The notes beneath the pieces are model-generated. The model was not told where the DNA came from. It saw only the letters and a list, made by a program, of their open reading frames with translations, and did not search any database. This document shows, piece by piece, positions 8,078 through 15,503 of a DNA stretch of 15,503 nucleotides; positions within the stretch are counted from its first letter, which is position 1, and each line of letters begins with the position of its first letter. Source of the DNA: Candidatus Omnitrophota bacterium. GTDB taxonomy: Bacteria; Omnitrophota; Gorgyraeia; Duberdicusellales; 4484-171. Both the position numbers and the translations under genes were made by a program. The stretch lies in assembly GCA_023135855.1 (NCBI GenBank), contig JAGLSH010000010.1, forward strand, positions 1 through 15,503. Reading direction: 5' to 3'.

Positions 8078-8865
8078 ACTATATCTTTAATCTCATCAAA
8101 TAATTGATCTACTACTTCTTGAGGTTCTCCCTGAAAAGTTTTTCCACCTTGCTTAGCTACAGGTGTAAATATTTTAACTACTTGTGTTGGTGAACCATTA
8201 AGACCAATTTCATTCTCAGATAAACCTAAATCCTTATTACCCCAAGAAGTAATTTCAGCACGCTTAGAGCTCATCTTTCCTCTTAATGAAGGTAATCTTG
8301 GTTCGTTTATTTCTTTTACTACTGTAATCAATGCTGGTAGTTGAAGCTCTATTAATTCATAGCCTTCTTCAAGCAATCTCTCTATAATTATAATCTTAGG
8401 ACTAGCATCAAGATGCACAGAATCTACTCTACGTACATAAGTAGCTTGAGGTAGGTCAAGGTGAGTGGCTATACCAGGTCCAACTTGAGCAGTATCTCCA
8501 TCTGAAGCCTGTTTGCCACAAATCACTAGATCATAATCACCAATCTTTGCAATACCTTTAGCTAAAATTAAGCTTGTAGCCCAAGTATCTGAACCAGCAA
8601 AAGCTCGGTCAGAAAGATGAATTGCTGAATCTATACCTAAAGAAAGAGCTTCCCTTAAAACACTCTCGGCTTGAGGTGGCCCCATAGTAACAACTGTTGT
8701 ATGGCCACCAAAACGTTCTTTTAATTTTACTGCCTCCTCAATAGCATACATATCAAAAGGATTAATTATAGACTCAACCCCTTCTCTGATTAAAGTATTG
8801 GTCTCAGGGTTAATTCTTACATCTGTAGTATCAGGAACTTGTTTTATGCAAACTACTATATTCAT
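8074..8865 (-). CDS. etfB: Electron transfer flavoprotein beta subunit
   Basis: Partner of EtfA; contributes nucleotide binding (AMP in classical ETF, FAD in bifurcating ETF). Its 263 residues are normal for the family. Visible marks are the N-terminal VVCIKQVPDT (4-13), INPFDMYAIEEAV (34-46), VTMGPPQAESVLREALSLGID (59-79), LSDRAFAGSDTWATS (84-98), CGKQASDGDTAQVGP (116-130) and the signature stretch VKEINEPRLPSLRGKM (183-198). The GSDTWATS and DGDTAQVGP blocks are what I would expect in bifurcating-type beta subunits, which agrees with the ferredoxin domain on EtfA; this grouping is from memory. It is the first gene of a two-gene unit with its own promoter and a palindrome in its leader. The ribosome site is weak (ATAAAG). 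Confidence 0.95.
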   Translation of the reverse strand: MNIVVCIKQVPDTTDVRINPETNTLIREGVESIINPFDMYAIEEAVKLKERFGGHTTVVTMGPPQAESVLREALSLGIDSAIHLSDRAFAGSDTWATSLILAKGIAKIGDYDLVICGKQASDGDTAQVGPGIATHLDLPQATYVRRVDSVHLDASPKIIIIERLLEEGYELIELQLPALITVVKEINEPRLPSLRGKMSSKRAEITSWGNKDLGLSENEIGLNGSPTQVVKIFTPVAKQGGKTFQGEPQEVVDQLFDEIKDIV

Positions 8866-8890
8866 AACTTTATCTATTAGTTTATTATGT

Positions 8891-8964
8891 TAATGAGTTG
8901 ATGGGTAAATGAGTAGATGAAACAAGATGCAAAACTCATATACACTTTTACCCTTACACACATT
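8891..8964. repeat. Imperfect palindrome built from 8-nt units in the etfB leader
   Basis: Left arm 8892-8920 and right arm 8936-8964 (29 nt each, 15-nt loop) pair at 22 of 29 positions. The left side reads as four degenerate 8-nt units: TAATGAGT, TGATGGGT, AAATGAGT and AGATGAAA (8891-8922). The right side carries related inverted units such as TTTACCC. It lies almost wholly inside the predicted etfB leader and resembles in design the heptamer palindrome upstream of smc. Tandem duplication of a short unit followed by inverted copying could explain both. Confidence 0.6.
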
Positions 8965-8972
8965 TACTCTTT

Positions 8973-9000
8973 AAAATACTATATATTTAATAATTGTCAA
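8973..9000 (-). promoter_or_regulatory. Promoter of etfBA
   Basis: A perfect TTGACA -35 (8995-9000) is followed by 16 nt and TATTTT (8973-8978, 4/6). Transcription should start near 8966, giving a 100-nt leader that contains the palindrome. A small GGGA-TAAT-TCCC hairpin (9009-9020) sits just upstream of the -35; it has no U-run, so I do not call it the purC terminator. Confidence 0.6.
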
Positions 9001-9058
9001 TACACTTTGGGATAATTCCCTAATTAATGAACAAATTTTAAAGTTAAAATCGATTTCC

Positions 9059-9937
9059 TTATGCGAAATCTTCACCAGTAAGTATCTTTAAAACTTGTTT
9101 ATACTTCTCTTGAGTCTTTGATACTACTGTATCAGGTAAAACCGGAACCGGAGGAACTTTATCCCAACCAGAGGCATCTAAATAATCACGGACAAATTGT
9201 TTATCAAAGCTTGCCTGTGATCTTCCTGGCTGATAATCGTCTTTAGGCCAAAAACGAGATGAATCAGGAGTTAAGACTTCATCAATTAAAATGAACTTAC
9301 CATTATACATGCCAAACTCAAACTTAGTATCAGCAATAATTACACCTTTAGTGGCTGCATAGTCAGCAGCCTTATTATAAATAGCAATACTAGTATCTCT
9401 TATTTTATTAGCTAACTCTTCGCCTATTGAATTCTTCATATAATCAAAGCTTATATTCTCATCATGCCCCTCTTCAGCTTTAGTAGCTGGAGTAAAAATA
9501 GGCTCAGATAGCTTACTTGATTCTTCCAATCCAGCTGGTAAATCTAGACCACAAACACTCTGTTTATCTTTATATTCTTTCCAGCCTGAACCAGAAAGAT
9601 ACCCTCTAACTACACACTCAAAAGGTATAACTTCACACTTCTTAGCAATCATAAAGCGTCCTTTTAATTTATCTTTATCTTCAGCTGAGACCGGTAAATT
9701 ATCCAAGCTCATTGGAACAAGATGGTTTTCTACTGTATCTTTTAAAAATGAAAACCAAAACAAAGAAACTTGGGTTAAGATTTTTCCTTTATCAGGAATT
9801 GGCGTAGGTAAGATAAAATCAAAGCAAGATATTCTGTCAGTAGCAACCATTAATAAGTGCTCACCTAAATCATAAACATCTCTTACTTTTCCTTTTTTAA
9901 ATAATTTCAATTCTTTAAATTCTAAATCATTACTCAT
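9059..9937 (-). CDS. purC: Phosphoribosylaminoimidazole-succinocarboxamide synthase
   Basis: SAICAR synthase joins aspartate to CAIR with ATP in de novo purine synthesis; cytosolic. Motifs in order are KGKVRDVYDLG (15-25), the nucleotide-binding loop; ATDRISCFDFILPTPIPDKG (32-51); PFECVVRGYLSGSGWKEY (105-122), for CAIR/aspartate binding; FTPATKAEEGHDENIS (148-163); IADTKFEFG (201-209); and LIDEVLTPDSSRFWP (217-231). At 292 residues it belongs to the long form of the family (yeast-like, about 300) rather than the roughly 235-residue E. coli form. The start overlaps the pckG stop in an ATGA 4-nt overlap, so it is translationally coupled as the last gene of the cluster. No other pur gene is in the window, so the pathway is dispersed. 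I see no convincing intrinsic terminator after it. Confidence 0.96.
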   Translation of the reverse strand: MSNDLEFKELKLFKKGKVRDVYDLGEHLLMVATDRISCFDFILPTPIPDKGKILTQVSLFWFSFLKDTVENHLVPMSLDNLPVSAEDKDKLKGRFMIAKKCEVIPFECVVRGYLSGSGWKEYKDKQSVCGLDLPAGLEESSKLSEPIFTPATKAEEGHDENISFDYMKNSIGEELANKIRDTSIAIYNKAADYAATKGVIIADTKFEFGMYNGKFILIDEVLTPDSSRFWPKDDYQPGRSQASFDKQFVRDYLDASGWDKVPPVPVLPDTVVSKTQEKYKQVLKILTGEDFA

Positions 9938-11823
9938 AGTGACACCTCACAAGATAAATTTTTAGGATTAATGTAATCTCCACCTTCCTTTTGAACTTCT
10001 TTTAAACGATTGTTTTGAGCATCTAGCTCAGCAAACAAGCACTCAGGAATCCCCTCTAATTTTTTATAAATATCTTTAATCCGCTCTATCTTTGCTAAAT
10101 TCTCTGATATTCTTATAGTAAATTGTTCGATATATTCAGCTTCACTATATTCTTTATCTAAAACTTCTTTAAACAATCTTTTTAAATCTTCATATTCAGG
10201 TAATAATCCTGTAGGGCCTCTTAAAGCTTTCACCTTTGACTCAGACCGTAATCTCATCCATTTAAGCCAAACTCGTTTATCTTGGATTCCATTTAAAAAT
10301 TCTCCATCTTTGCCTCTTAAAAAATAATTAGCTGAGAATATTAAAGGAGGGTTAATTAATTTTTCAGCAAAGCTTAAATTTGATTCTATATATTTACCCA
10401 CAGGAATAGATAAAAAATCCATATTAGCCATAGGATTAAAAACCCTTACCCCTTCTTTGCCTAGAGTGGCAGCTGTTGTCTCTGACTCTAAACTTGCTGC
10501 TTTAGCAATAATCCCCTGCTGCCAAGATAAAGCTTGTTCTACTGGAACAGACGTATCGGAATCTCGTCCACCATAAATTAATCCTTTGACTTCTACTCCT
10601 TGAGGATTTTCTAAATTCTCATCTACATTCTTTAGGTCATTTAATCTTATAGTATAACGAGCATTTTTATGTGATGGAGTTATTTCACTTCCTTGGCTAT
10701 CTTTTTTCCCTGGTTCCCACTCTCCAGCATAATTAATCCCTTTAGGGGGAGTTTCTTCGCTCTTACCAATCCAGAAAACCCCACCCTCTTTATCCATTAA
10801 AATGTTGGAGAAAATAACCTCTCCTTCTTTAGTTAAAGATTCAAACAATACTGGATCATCTTTTGGATTAACGTCTTTTACAATACCAAAAATACCTCTC
10901 TCTACATTTACAGCATAAGCCTTGCCATCCTTGGCTCGCAAATAGGCTATATCATCTCCGATAATAGATTCACCTTGAAGCATAGCTGTAGAAGTTTTTC
11001 CGCACATACTAGGGTAAGCTCCGCAAAAATAAGATTTTTCTCCCTCTTGATCAGACACATTCATTATAAACATATGTTCAGCGAGCCAACCTTCCTTGTG
11101 AGCCTTCTGTATAGCAAGCCTTAGAGAAAGTTTTTTCAGACCTACAGTATTGCCAGCATATTGAGTATTTACGCTATAAACTACATTATTCTCTAAGTCA
11201 ATATATACTCTTCTCTTGTCCACATTTTTGCTTACATTGTCCATTAACTCTCCAGCAGAATGCACAAAAGAGAAAAATTCTTCGCTTTCTTTATTCTTCT
11301 TTAACTGTTCATAACCTGGTCGGTAAAGAATTTCCTCAGAATGGGCTACATAGGCAGAATCAGTAATTTGTACTGCTAAAATTGAAAAATCAGAATCAAC
11401 AGGACCTAGGCAAAAGAAACAAACAAACATTTCTTTACCCTTCATAATATCTTTTAATATATCTCTTATTTCACTAGTTCCCTGATCACGATCAACACCA
11501 TTCAAATAATCTTGTCCTTTTGAATCTTTAGAAATAAAATACTTAGTATTCTTTTTATCCCGAGCCTGATCAAGAGAACTATCAAAGTGAATTGTATGTC
11601 CGGGGATTCCCAAACTTTTCTCCTCACTTAAAGTTTTAGCTTTTTCCCTTATATGGTCTGAATCTTCAACACTATCAGTGCGAATAAAAACTGATTCAGG
11701 GTTACAAAGTTCTACATATTCACCAATAAAATCAACAACTTTAGAATTTCCTAAAGCAGCAATCTTATCAAAACTTTCTTTACTTATTTTTTTCTTTAGA
11801 AATGAAAAATAATCTTTCTCCAT
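9934..11823 (-). CDS. pckG: Phosphoenolpyruvate carboxykinase, GTP-type family, divergent nucleotide loop
   Basis: Interconverts oxaloacetate and phosphoenolpyruvate with a nucleoside triphosphate; gluconeogenic or anaplerotic entry step. The GTP-family marks are QYAGNTVGLKK (221-231), GWLAEHMFIM (245-254, Mn-ligand His250), kinase-1a PSMCGKTSTAM (271-281) with catalytic-loop Cys274, kinase-2 GDDIAYL (289-295) and YGGRDSDTSVP (417-427). At 629 residues it has the family length. The guanine-binding stretch is unusual: SANYFLRGKDGEFLNGIQDK (497-516) replaces the familiar NWFRKDxxGxFLWPGFGEN, so two stacking aromatics (F501, F509) remain but the third is absent. Nucleotide preference is therefore uncertain. 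An AAGGAG ribosome site (11829-11834) inside the end of the GT gene, 5 nt before the ATG, fixes the start. Only 1 nt separates it from the GT4 stop. Confidence 0.94.
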   Translation of the reverse strand: MEKDYFSFLKKKISKESFDKIAALGNSKVVDFIGEYVELCNPESVFIRTDSVEDSDHIREKAKTLSEEKSLGIPGHTIHFDSSLDQARDKKNTKYFISKDSKGQDYLNGVDRDQGTSEIRDILKDIMKGKEMFVCFFCLGPVDSDFSILAVQITDSAYVAHSEEILYRPGYEQLKKNKESEEFFSFVHSAGELMDNVSKNVDKRRVYIDLENNVVYSVNTQYAGNTVGLKKLSLRLAIQKAHKEGWLAEHMFIMNVSDQEGEKSYFCGAYPSMCGKTSTAMLQGESIIGDDIAYLRAKDGKAYAVNVERGIFGIVKDVNPKDDPVLFESLTKEGEVIFSNILMDKEGGVFWIGKSEETPPKGINYAGEWEPGKKDSQGSEITPSHKNARYTIRLNDLKNVDENLENPQGVEVKGLIYGGRDSDTSVPVEQALSWQQGIIAKAASLESETTAATLGKEGVRVFNPMANMDFLSIPVGKYIESNLSFAEKLINPPLIFSANYFLRGKDGEFLNGIQDKRVWLKWMRLRSESKVKALRGPTGLLPEYEDLKRLFKEVLDKEYSEAEYIEQFTIRISENLAKIERIKDIYKKLEGIPECLFAELDAQNNRLKEVQKEGGDYINPKNLSCEVSL

Positions 11824-11824
11824 C

Positions 11825-13021
11825 TTAACTCCTTATGCAACTACTTAGTACTTTATTATAAACTCCCAGAGTTTCCTGGGTCACCTTTTCTTTTGTATAT
11901 TGAGATTCAACCATTTCTCTTCCAGTATAGCCGAATCTTTCTCTTAATTTTGTATCCTCTAACAATTGACATATCTTTGCTGCCATAGCTTCAAAATCTC
12001 TAACCGGAATAACAAATCCATTAATTCCATGCTTAATGATTTCAGGCATCCCGCCCATATTAGTAACAATCATTGGCTTAGCCATGGCCATGGCTTCAAG
12101 CATAGTCAGTCCAAAAGGCTCTGGCGCAGAGGAAGGATAGAGACAAATATCACTTATCTCATACAATTCTTTCACCTCATCTAGGGTATACATATCAATT
12201 AAAACATTATCTTCCATGCCAAAATGTTTTATCAAGTCTACTAAATAAGCAATATCTTTCTGCTGGGTATCTCCCCAATCAATAATGTTTTTGGATCCGG
12301 CTAAAACTAACATAATACTAGGATCTTTCTGCCTTACTATGTTCATAGCTTTAATACTAAAATCACAACCTTTAGCTAGACCGATTCGTGCTGGGTGAAA
12401 TACTATTTTCTTACCTTTAAGTTGTGGATACTTCTCTAATATTGATTTAGTCTCTACTCCAGGAACAAATCTATCTTGATCTACGCCGTGATGAACAACA
12501 GTAATCTTTTTATCATCTATGCCAATACCAATAATTTCTTTTTTTATAAAATGACTTACAGCAATAATTTTATCCCACTCTATTCTATGAGTTAACTCTA
12601 GGAAAAGTATATCATCCCAAACATTATGAGCAGTAAGGATTAAAGGAATATCTCTTTTTTTACTTAACTCCTCTAAAGCTTTAATGTGTCCTTGACTAAA
12701 ATAATGCATATTATGAACATGAACAATATCAGGTTTATTGTCCTCTAGGAAGGAACCAAAAGTTTCTCTAATCTCTTCTTCTAAACCACTTAAACCTCGT
12801 TTATAAAGCCAATTTAAATCCATAAGTGGAGTTCTGTAAACCGCCACCCCTTGATATTGGCATCTAGCATCTTCACCTTCAACTGAACCAGTAAGTAAAC
12901 TAACCGTATGCCCTAATTTTACTAATTCAGGCAAAAGTATAGTAAGATGAGTCTCTACCCCACCAATTAGCGGTGGAAAACCCCAATGAAAATGTGCAAT
13001 ATTCAAATTATTCTTTCCCAT
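11825..13021 (-). CDS. GT4-family (GT-B fold) glycosyltransferase
   Basis: Retaining glycosyltransferase of the GT1/GT4 superfamily; 398 residues. The acceptor-side N-terminal Rossmann domain opens with NIAHFHWGFPPLIGGVETH (7-25) and includes PDIVHVHNMHY (97-107). The donor-side domain has VFHPARIGLAKG (207-218), the conserved SDICLYPS, and the E-x7-E nucleotide-sugar motif EPFGLTMLE (E301 and E309), then GGMPEIIKHGINGFVIP (323-339). No signal peptide or membrane helix. The donor and acceptor cannot be read from sequence. Its position directly after a GH65 phosphorylase suggests an alpha-glucoside, for example a trehalose-like disaccharide or glucan, but surface-glycan synthesis is equally possible. 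Start: ATG 13021 overlaps the GH65 TGA by 1 nt (TGATG); a TTG codon just before (13024) is an alternative. A GAGGAG ribosome site lies 8 nt from the ATG and 5 nt from the TTG. Confidence 0.93.
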   Translation of the reverse strand: MGKNNLNIAHFHWGFPPLIGGVETHLTILLPELVKLGHTVSLLTGSVEGEDARCQYQGVAVYRTPLMDLNWLYKRGLSGLEEEIRETFGSFLEDNKPDIVHVHNMHYFSQGHIKALEELSKKRDIPLILTAHNVWDDILFLELTHRIEWDKIIAVSHFIKKEIIGIGIDDKKITVVHHGVDQDRFVPGVETKSILEKYPQLKGKKIVFHPARIGLAKGCDFSIKAMNIVRQKDPSIMLVLAGSKNIIDWGDTQQKDIAYLVDLIKHFGMEDNVLIDMYTLDEVKELYEISDICLYPSSAPEPFGLTMLEAMAMAKPMIVTNMGGMPEIIKHGINGFVIPVRDFEAMAAKICQLLEDTKLRERFGYTGREMVESQYTKEKVTQETLGVYNKVLSSCIRS

Positions 13022-15357
13022 CAATAATACTCCTCTTTTACTAACCCATGAATATGTCTTTTAAAAGTGTGGACTTTATTGATTTTAATAATTTTTAACT
13101 TACCAAAAATACCTATTTTTATTTTTTTATGTTTTGAACAAGATACTTTTATATTTATAATATCATTAGTTAATTGTAATTTGACTAAACTATCCCTCCA
13201 ACTTAAAGAAAACTTAAGTTTGCGCCAAGAACGAGGCATACGAGGATTTATAAATAGCTCACTCCTCTTAACCATAATTCCGCCAAAACCAAAAACTAAA
13301 GTCTGCCAGGTTCCTCCCAAAGATGCAGCGTGAATTCCTTCAGGAGTGTTTCCATAAAGATTACTTATATCTGTACGCATAGCCACATTAAAAAGATTAT
13401 AGGCTCTATGTATGTCTCCAGCCTCAGAAGCAACAAAAGCATGCATTGGAGCACTTAATGAAGACTTATGTACAGTCCTAGCGATATAAAACTCATAATT
13501 AGCAACTTTTGTTTTATCGCTGAATATATCATTAAGTAGATAAATAAGCATTAAAACATCAGCCTGCTTTATTATCTGAGTCTTGCCTAAATCTTTTGCT
13601 TTTATATTTGCTGGAATAAGCGGTATCCCATTTTCATCTGTTTTATTAAGAGCAACTTTCTTTAATTTAAAAAAACCATCAGATTGTTCAATAACACCCT
13701 TCTTATTAATCCGAGTAATTATCCGAGAAGCAATCTTTTTCCAAGAGCTTATTTCTTTGTCACTTAGATTTACCTTCTTCTTTAGCTTTTTATAATTCAC
13801 TTGTGATTTTTTCTTTAACTCTTCAATTAACTTGGCAGTAGTAAATAAATTCCACTTAGCCATCATATTAGTAAAAGCATTATTATCTACCCCGACATGA
13901 AATTCATCAGGGCCAATAACGTTTTTAATTTCATATTTATCTTTTTTCTTATTATATTCAACCCGGGAAACCCAAAATCTTGCAGTTCCTATAAGCATCT
14001 CATATCCAGCATCTTGCATAAACTTATTATCGCCGGTAACTATATAATACTTATTAATAGCATAAGCAATATCAGCAGTTAAATGGTGTTCCATCTTATG
14101 GGTATGAATCTTAATAACTGTCCGGTCAATATCCATAGCCCAATGTGGGGTTTCTTCTTCCCCAGTACCAGCAGATTCCCAAGCAAATTGCGTACCCTTA
14201 TAACCATTTTCCTTAGCAATCTTTCTTGACTCATCTAACCTTCGATAACGATAAAGAAGCATATTCTTTGCTACTTTAGGAAAAGTAAACAAATAAAAAG
14301 GTAGGAGAAAAATCTCTGCATCCCAAAATATATGCCCGCGATACCCTTCACCACTCAAAGTTCTTGCACCAATGCTTGAGAAGCCATTATCAAAATGAAG
14401 ACAACTAAGCATATGATAAATATTAAACCGCATATTTTGCTGAATATTAGCTGTTCCTTCAATAATAACATCAGCCTTCTTCCAAAGCTTATCCCAGGCA
14501 TCGACATGATTTTTAAGTAAAGTTGAAAAGTCACTCTTAAAAGCCTTGCTAAATATACTGTAAGTGTCTTTCTTTTGAGCTGCATGAGTATCTTTATGAG
14601 GATAATGCTTCATACAAAATACTTTGGTAAATACTACTGTTTGATTTTTCTTAAGTTTAAGACTAAATATATTGTCTTTAGATAACACTTTTTTATTATT
14701 GATATGATAATAAAATCCAGCCCAATATACTATTGTATACTTTTTCTCAAAAGTTTCTTGGACAATAAAACCAGCTCCCTCATGCTGACCTAACTCTTTA
14801 ATCCGGAAATGTTTTTTTCGACCCTCAGTTAAAACTCCAGCGTTAGAAACAGAGGTGTCTATACCTGTATTTATATCTAGGGCACAAGCGCTATCTAAAG
14901 GGGTTAAAGCTATTTGCATAACTCCTATATTCTTATTGTGTTGGGAAATGAATCTTACTGATTGATAATCATAACATCTATTCTTACTATCTTTATATAT
15001 AGTCTGCCTTGCTAAAACAGCCTTCTTCATATTAAGAGTTCTTTTGTGGTCAACTGTACTCATAGCGATTAAACCAAGTTTCTCACCACCAACAGAAAAT
15101 TTAAAATTAATTGGATTAGGAAAATTAACCATCTCAGAAACCTGGGAAGCCATTGCATCATAAACTCCGGCAATGTAGGTTCCTGGTATACAATCATAAG
15201 GTATTTCCTCATAAATACCTCTCGTGCCTAAATAACCATTGGCTAAAGAAAATTGGGTTTCAATCACGCTTTGAGATTCCCTAACCCACCCTGTCTCTTT
15301 TATTAACCAGAGGTCATCATTGATATAATTAGAATAAATATCTTTAAATTTTGGCAT
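13021..15357 (-). CDS. GH65 glycoside phosphorylase (kojibiose/maltose/trehalose phosphorylase family)
   Basis: Family GH65 enzymes split alpha-glucosyl disaccharides with inorganic phosphate, inverting to beta-glucose 1-phosphate; a few are hydrolases. The 778 residues match the family. The N-terminal beta-sandwich opens with ESQSVIETQFSLANGYLGTRG (27-47). The catalytic (alpha/alpha)6 barrel shows GYRGHIFWDAEIFLLPFY (338-355), YKGTQFAWESAGTGEEETP (386-404) and IGPDEFHVGVDNNAFTN (481-497) with the probable general acid E485. Phosphate-site blocks are KQADVLML (597-604), SSLSAP (632-637) and GIHAASLGGTWQ (674-685). A small C-terminal beta domain follows. It is probably a phosphorylase rather than a hydrolase, given these blocks. 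The exact disaccharide is not decidable. No signal peptide, so it is intracellular; no pgmB (beta-phosphoglucomutase) is in view. It is first in the four-gene cluster. AAGGAG lies 13 nt before the ATG, a long spacing. Confidence 0.94.
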   Translation of the reverse strand: MPKFKDIYSNYINDDLWLIKETGWVRESQSVIETQFSLANGYLGTRGIYEEIPYDCIPGTYIAGVYDAMASQVSEMVNFPNPINFKFSVGGEKLGLIAMSTVDHKRTLNMKKAVLARQTIYKDSKNRCYDYQSVRFISQHNKNIGVMQIALTPLDSACALDINTGIDTSVSNAGVLTEGRKKHFRIKELGQHEGAGFIVQETFEKKYTIVYWAGFYYHINNKKVLSKDNIFSLKLKKNQTVVFTKVFCMKHYPHKDTHAAQKKDTYSIFSKAFKSDFSTLLKNHVDAWDKLWKKADVIIEGTANIQQNMRFNIYHMLSCLHFDNGFSSIGARTLSGEGYRGHIFWDAEIFLLPFYLFTFPKVAKNMLLYRYRRLDESRKIAKENGYKGTQFAWESAGTGEEETPHWAMDIDRTVIKIHTHKMEHHLTADIAYAINKYYIVTGDNKFMQDAGYEMLIGTARFWVSRVEYNKKKDKYEIKNVIGPDEFHVGVDNNAFTNMMAKWNLFTTAKLIEELKKKSQVNYKKLKKKVNLSDKEISSWKKIASRIITRINKKGVIEQSDGFFKLKKVALNKTDENGIPLIPANIKAKDLGKTQIIKQADVLMLIYLLNDIFSDKTKVANYEFYIARTVHKSSLSAPMHAFVASEAGDIHRAYNLFNVAMRTDISNLYGNTPEGIHAASLGGTWQTLVFGFGGIMVKRSELFINPRMPRSWRKLKFSLSWRDSLVKLQLTNDIINIKVSCSKHKKIKIGIFGKLKIIKINKVHTFKRHIHGLVKEEYY

Positions 15358-15392
15358 AATAACTTAAGTACTCCTTAAATATCTGAAGTTCA

Positions 15393-15401
15393 ATTATAAC
15401 A
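15393..15401 (-). promoter_or_regulatory. Extended -10 promoter of the GH65-GT4-pckG-purC cluster
   Basis: The minus strand reads TGT-TATAAT, a perfect -10 (15393-15398) with the extended TGn. No good -35 is found at 17 or 18 nt, which extended -10 promoters can tolerate. Transcription would start near 15386, giving a leader of about 30 nt containing the AAGGAG ribosome site. Confidence 0.5.
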
Positions 15402-15444
15402 CAAAGAAAATTCTTTAAAAGACGAAAAAACACTTAAAAAAGAG

Positions 15445-15503
15445 TTATTTGACGCTTTTTCTTCGGAAAGGGACCTTCAAAACCTTATCTAGAAGAGGAT
15501 AAT
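15445..15503 (-). CDS. Possible last 18 codons of an upstream gene (partial)
   Basis: From the right edge one minus-strand frame reads 18 codons ending PLLDKVLKVPFRRKSVK then TAA (15445-15447). The composition looks like a basic C-terminal tail, and a gene is expected here in so dense a region. The other two minus frames stop within 6 codons of the edge. The stretch is too short to name a family. If real, the stop lies 87 nt upstream of the GH65 start. Confidence 0.35.
   Translation of the reverse strand, partial: YPLLDKVLKVPFRRKSVK

Noticed and set aside
9009..9020. GGGA-TAAT-TCCC hairpin after purC as an intrinsic terminator.
   Set aside because: The stem is only 4 bp and no U-run follows in the minus direction; it sits against the etfB -35 box instead.
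9047..9056. Ten-bp perfect palindrome AAATCGATTT at the end of purC.
   Set aside because: Short, AT-rich and partly outside any promoter; expected by chance at this composition.
13022..13024. TTG start giving the glycosyltransferase an extra N-terminal residue.
   Set aside because: An ATG follows directly with good ribosome-site spacing and a TGATG stop-start overlap; the TTG cannot be excluded but is less likely.
13067..14585. Several small open frames on both strands inside the GH65 gene.
   Set aside because: All lie within an intact, conserved GH65 reading frame, have low-complexity hydrophobic translations and no initiation signals.
15455..15472. Seven-bp stem with a UUCG-type tetraloop near the right edge, on the plus strand.
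   Set aside because: It contains two G-T wobbles, is not followed by a T-run and there is no plus-strand gene before it. It also falls within the possible coding tail on the minus strand.

Overview
The window is about one-third G+C by eye, gene-dense and free of transposons, CRISPR arrays, tRNAs and rRNAs. It looks like chromosomal housekeeping DNA of an AT-rich, probably uncultured anaerobic bacterium. The SMC head sequence, the ferredoxin-fused electron-transfer flavoprotein and the PEP carboxykinase variant are what I would expect from Omnitrophota or a neighbouring PVC-type lineage. That assignment is inference from remembered families, not a search result.

Layout: nine complete genes plus one clearly partial gene; all but one lie on the minus strand. 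Read in the minus direction from the right edge, there may be the last codons of an unknown gene. Next comes a tight four-gene cluster: GH65 glycoside phosphorylase, GT4 glycosyltransferase, pckG and purC, with junctions of -1, +1 and -4 nt. After a 193-nt gap holding a promoter and an imperfect palindrome come etfB and etfA (4-nt overlap). After a 97-nt gap filled by a heptamer-repeat palindrome comes smc. A plus-strand GAF-GGDEF diguanylate cyclase converges on smc with only 6 nt between stops and is divergent from queA. Last, after a 195-nt gap with a near-consensus promoter and a leader hairpin, comes an EF-G-like GTPase that runs off the left edge. No gene-free stretch exceeds 200 nt.

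Functionally, the right-hand operon pairs alpha-glucoside phosphorolysis and glycosyl transfer with the gluconeogenic PEP carboxykinase step and one purine-biosynthesis step. The middle pair is an electron-transfer flavoprotein with two extra [4Fe-4S] clusters. The left part holds chromosome condensation (smc), c-di-GMP signalling, tRNA queuosine modification and a translation-factor GTPase.

Most worth a second look: (1) an SMC with normal heads and arms but a hinge reduced to about 60 residues; (2) two intergenic imperfect palindromes built from four tandem 7- or 8-nt units in the etfA-smc and purC-etfB gaps; (3) a perfect dyad over the probable -10 of the diguanylate cyclase, whose transcript may be nearly leaderless; (4) a PEP carboxykinase with an altered nucleotide-binding loop. 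I see no obviously new multi-gene system; the oddities are within genes and between them.
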